Assembly (NCBI RefSeq): GCF_036965045.1
Contig: NZ_JBALOV010000014.1
Location: 62,001-126,000, forward strand
Reading direction: 5' to 3'
Source: Ferdinandcohnia sp036965045
GTDB taxonomy: Bacteria; Bacillota; Bacilli; Bacillales; Bacillaceae_L
Length of the DNA stretch: 64,000 nucleotides
A model generated the notes under the pieces. The model had not been told where the DNA came from, did not search any database, and saw only the letters and a program-made list of their open reading frames with translations. Numbering within the stretch: position 1 is the first letter of the stretch; each line of letters opens with the position of its first letter. Of the stretch, positions 61,953 through 64,000 are shown one piece after another. Position numbers and translations under genes: made by a program.

Positions 61953-62030
61953 ACTACATCTTCCTTTACACGTTCTATCGTATATTTCTTGTTAGTTTGT
62001 GACTTAATGTTACCATATTATTCTTTACAA

Positions 62031-62066
62031 AGAAAAAGCTTTGGAAAGGAAACCAAAGCTTTTTCT
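62031..62066 (-). terminator. Strong hairpin between larE and gluconokinase genes
   Basis: AGAAAAAGCTTTGG pairs perfectly with CCAAAGCTTTTTCT around 8 nt; the stem's 3' arm carries TTTTT. It should terminate much of the larE transcript, so the gluconokinase-larB-larC part may have its own promoter. Confidence 0.7.
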
Positions 62067-62068
62067 GC

Positions 62069-62869
62069 TTAAGAAAGGACTTTATTCATACTTCCACTCT
62101 TGTAACCTACTAAATCTAGTGTTATATATTTATAGCCAATTGAATTCAATTCTTTTGTAATGGCCTCATGATTTTCTAGAACTTTTTTCATGTCGTTAGG
62201 TTCAACCTCAATCCTTGCAATCTCTTGATGGGTACGAACACGAACCTGACGAATTTGAAGAGATTTAAGATAAGCCTCTGCTTTTTCGACTTTCGTTAAT
62301 TTTTCAATCGTGATTTTTTCACCGTAAGCAATGCGTGAAGAAAGACATGCAAATGATGGTTTATTCCAGGTTGGCAAATCGAATTCACGAGAGAGTTCCC
62401 TGATTTCATCCTTAAAAAAATTTGCCTCCTGTAACGGACCGCGAATTCCTTTTTCCTTTGCCGCCTTCATACCCGGCCGGAATTCATTCATATCATCAGC
62501 GATGACTCCATATACCACATTGTGATATCCTTCACGTTCCATAACTGGAATGAGATGATCAAAAAGACTGCTCTTACAGAAATAACAACGATTTCGATCA
62601 TTTTCAGTATAGCCAGGAATAGCTAGCTCCGATGTTTCAATGACACGATGGTTGGCCCCTATTTTTTTTGCAAGGACTTGAGCTTCCTTTAGCTCAGTTG
62701 AAGGATATGTTTCTGAATCAGCAGTTACCGCTAACACATTTTCTTTTCCAAGTGTGTCGACAGCAACTTTTAATAAAAAGGTACTGTCAACTCCACCCGA
62801 AAAGGCAACGACAACTGATTCCATCTCTCGGAGAATTGACACAAGCTTTTGATACTTTTCTTCAATCAT
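62069..62869 (-). CDS. larE: Nickel-pincer cofactor biosynthesis protein LarE (sulfur transferase)
   Basis: 266 residues, PP-loop ATPase (SGGVDS, 24-29). Cys175 in PSFACLSSR matches the sacrificial cysteine (Cys176) of Lactiplantibacillus LarE, so this is the cysteine-sacrificing type rather than the iron-sulfur type. It places the two sulfurs on the pyridinium cofactor precursor. Confidence 0.94.
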   Translation of the reverse strand: MIEEKYQKLVSILREMESVVVAFSGGVDSTFLLKVAVDTLGKENVLAVTADSETYPSTELKEAQVLAKKIGANHRVIETSELAIPGYTENDRNRCYFCKSSLFDHLIPVMEREGYHNVVYGVIADDMNEFRPGMKAAKEKGIRGPLQEANFFKDEIRELSREFDLPTWNKPSFACLSSRIAYGEKITIEKLTKVEKAEAYLKSLQIRQVRVRTHQEIARIEVEPNDMKKVLENHEAITKELNSIGYKYITLDLVGYKSGSMNKVLS

Positions 62870-62947
62870 TGTCTTCTCCCCTTCTCTCCCGGTTGTTTTA
62901 GTCTCTTTCTATTTATATCATTTAATAAACGTATCAGAAGTATAATT

Positions 62948-63718
62948 TTAGATGGTCATGCTTCCAAATCCGCCATCAACGCGAATGAATGTACCCGTTA
63001 CGAAGCTAGAAGCATTTTCAGAAGCTAAGAATACAGCAGCTCCTTTAAGTTCATCAGGGTTACCGAAACGATTCATTGGAGTGTGACCCATTATGGATGC
63101 AACACGCTCTTCACTTAAAATTTTACGGTTTTGTTCTGCAGGGAAGAATCCTGGAATAATTGCATTGACACGAATGCCATTTGGTGCGAATTCTCTTGCC
63201 AAGAACTGAGTCATGCTGTTTACACCAGCTTTTGAAACTGAGTATGTAAATACTTTAGATAGTGGTGTAGTTGAAGATACAGAAGAAATATTGATAATAC
63301 TTCCTTTGCGTCCCTTATCGATCATTTTCTTTGCAAAGATTTGAGTGGCTATAACATAACCTTTTAGGTTTACATCCATGATTTTGTCATACTCATCCAT
63401 ATCAAGTTCAAAGAAAGGAGTTGGACTATTCATACCTGGCGCATTTAGGAGGATATCAATTCCACCAGACCAAGCTTCAATTTCTTTCGCTGCATTCTCA
63501 AGTGATTCACGTGATAGTACATCAGCTGTGAAAGCTTTTGCAACTCCGCCTTCTGCTTCGATTTCTTTTACAACTGCTTCTGTTTTTTCAAGGTTACGTC
63601 CAACGATTGCTACTTTTGCGCCATGTTCAGCAAATCCTTTACAGATTGAAGAACCTAAAACACTATTTCCACCGATAGCTACAGCTGTTTTTCCAGTTAA
63701 GTCAAATAATTTAGTCAT
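62948..63718 (-). CDS. SDR-family oxidoreductase, probably sugar-acid specific
   Basis: 256 residues. Rossmann motif GGNSVLGS, NAPG in place of NNAG, catalytic Ser in NISSVSST and YSVSK. The overall form (FDLTGKTAVAIGGNSVLGSS) resembles SDR-type fructuronate/mannonate or gluconate-5 oxidoreductases. Its place between a LarA-like gene and larE/gluconokinase supports a sugar-acid substrate such as mannonate/fructuronate. AGAGGGG ribosome-binding site. Confidence 0.8.
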   Translation of the reverse strand: MTKLFDLTGKTAVAIGGNSVLGSSICKGFAEHGAKVAIVGRNLEKTEAVVKEIEAEGGVAKAFTADVLSRESLENAAKEIEAWSGGIDILLNAPGMNSPTPFFELDMDEYDKIMDVNLKGYVIATQIFAKKMIDKGRKGSIINISSVSSTTPLSKVFTYSVSKAGVNSMTQFLAREFAPNGIRVNAIIPGFFPAEQNRKILSEERVASIMGHTPMNRFGNPDELKGAAVFLASENASSFVTGTFIRVDGGFGSMTI

Positions 63719-63762
63719 GTTTATTCCCCTCTTTTATGATGTTATTAGTCATTGTTAGCAAC

Positions 63763-63780
63763 TGGGGGATTAATCCCCCA
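63763..63780. promoter_or_regulatory. Perfect 18-bp palindrome between LarA-like and SDR genes
   Basis: TGGGGGATTAATCCCCCA is fully palindromic, in the gap between the LarA-like stop and the SDR start. It could be an operator or a short hairpin; there is no U-tract. Confidence 0.4.
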
Positions 63781-63783
63781 ATA

Positions 63784-64000
63784 TTAGAAAAGGTTGCCGT
63801 TTTCGTCGAAATTGAATTCGTAAAGGTCTGATGCCTGTTCAATATTTGGATGTTGTTTAATGTAATCTAATAGGGCTTCGGAAACTTCAATTTCGCTTAC
63901 ATGCAATGTATCTTTAATACGAACCATTTTTACCTTTGTGAAATCTAGGATATTACAAGTTTTGATGGCTGCTTGAATTGCTTCTTTGTCATTTGGAAGT
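63784..64000 (-). CDS. C-terminus of a probable LarA-family (nickel-dependent racemase/epimerase) protein
   Basis: The last 71 residues of a minus-strand gene running in from the right edge. It reads KEAIQAAIKTCNILDFTKVK, then VRIKDTLHVSEIEVSEALLD, which resembles the C-terminal end of LarA-like (DUF2088) proteins. Followed by the SDR, larE, gluconokinase, larB and larC on the same strand, this is the expected user of the nickel-pincer cofactor. Only the tail is visible, so the identification is probable, not certain. Confidence 0.6.
   Translation of the reverse strand, partial: LPNDKEAIQAAIKTCNILDFTKVKMVRIKDTLHVSEIEVSEALLDYIKQHPNIEQASDLYEFNFDENGNLF

Noticed and set aside
1..64000. Mobile elements, CRISPR arrays, rRNA and tRNA genes, prophage
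   Set aside because: No transposase, integrase, regularly spaced repeats or structural RNA genes were recognised on either strand.

Overview
The window reads as a chromosomal segment of a low-GC, endospore-forming Bacillaceae. Supporting signs are AT-rich intergenic DNA, strong GGAGG ribosome-binding sites, frequent TTG/GTG starts, a glgBCDA operon, homologues of Bacillus ydjI/ydjG/ydjH behind a sigma-W-type promoter, an MhqR-type operator, CsoR-family regulators and an S-box (SAM) riboswitch. I saw no rRNA, tRNA, CRISPR array, insertion sequence or phage block. The species cannot be named from this sequence.

Layout. 0-15 kb is a catabolic block: a cyclase-family hydrolase and an SDR behind a strong promoter with three palindromic operators; a copper amine oxidase with an aldehyde dehydrogenase (amine to aldehyde to acid); an ArsR-rhodanese regulator; and a tight acyl-CoA operon (acetoacetyl-CoA synthetase, cysteine-less thiolase-like protein plus OB-fold partner, true thiolase, MaoC hydratase, MFS carrier), divergent from an MHS-type transporter. 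15-22 kb holds a CsoR-like copper sensor and a complete peptide-type ABC importer with a C-terminally anchored binding protein and a PIG-L-fold protein that has lost its metal motif. 22-26 kb holds a membrane-anchored cupredoxin and an autoregulated CsoR-family repressor with a MATE exporter.

26-33 kb is a thiazole/oxazole-modified peptide (TOMM) cluster of the heterocycloanthracin type: a Cys-rich precursor with repeated Cys-x-x units, a ThiF-like partner, a cyclodehydratase-YcaO fusion and a SagB-type dehydrogenase. Divergent from it, a SAM-I riboswitch precedes a 65-residue FbpA-like protein, with a visible Shine-Dalgarno-sequestering expression platform. 33-47 kb holds a decayed carboxypeptidase fragment, the ydjI-ydjG-ydjH membrane-stress operon without pspA, a YrzF-like kinase, an esterase, a MacAB-like exporter, a YdeI-domain protein, a LysE exporter, a Suv3-like helicase and a GH18 hydrolase. 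47-57 kb holds small probable sporulation-associated ORFs, an SDR, glycogen synthesis (glgB-C-D-A, no glgP), a GH15-like protein and two membrane-anchored proteins. 57-58.7 kb is an MhqA/O-type dioxygenase behind a consensus promoter and MhqR-like box.

58.7-64 kb is the most thought-provoking part: larC, larB, gluconokinase, larE, an SDR and, at the right edge, the C-terminus of what looks like a LarA-family (nickel-pincer) racemase/epimerase. The simplest reading is a sugar-acid pathway in which a nickel-pincer epimerase feeds gluconate to gluconokinase, with the cofactor-making enzymes built into the same locus. The LarC here lacks the usual C-terminal (LarC2) half.
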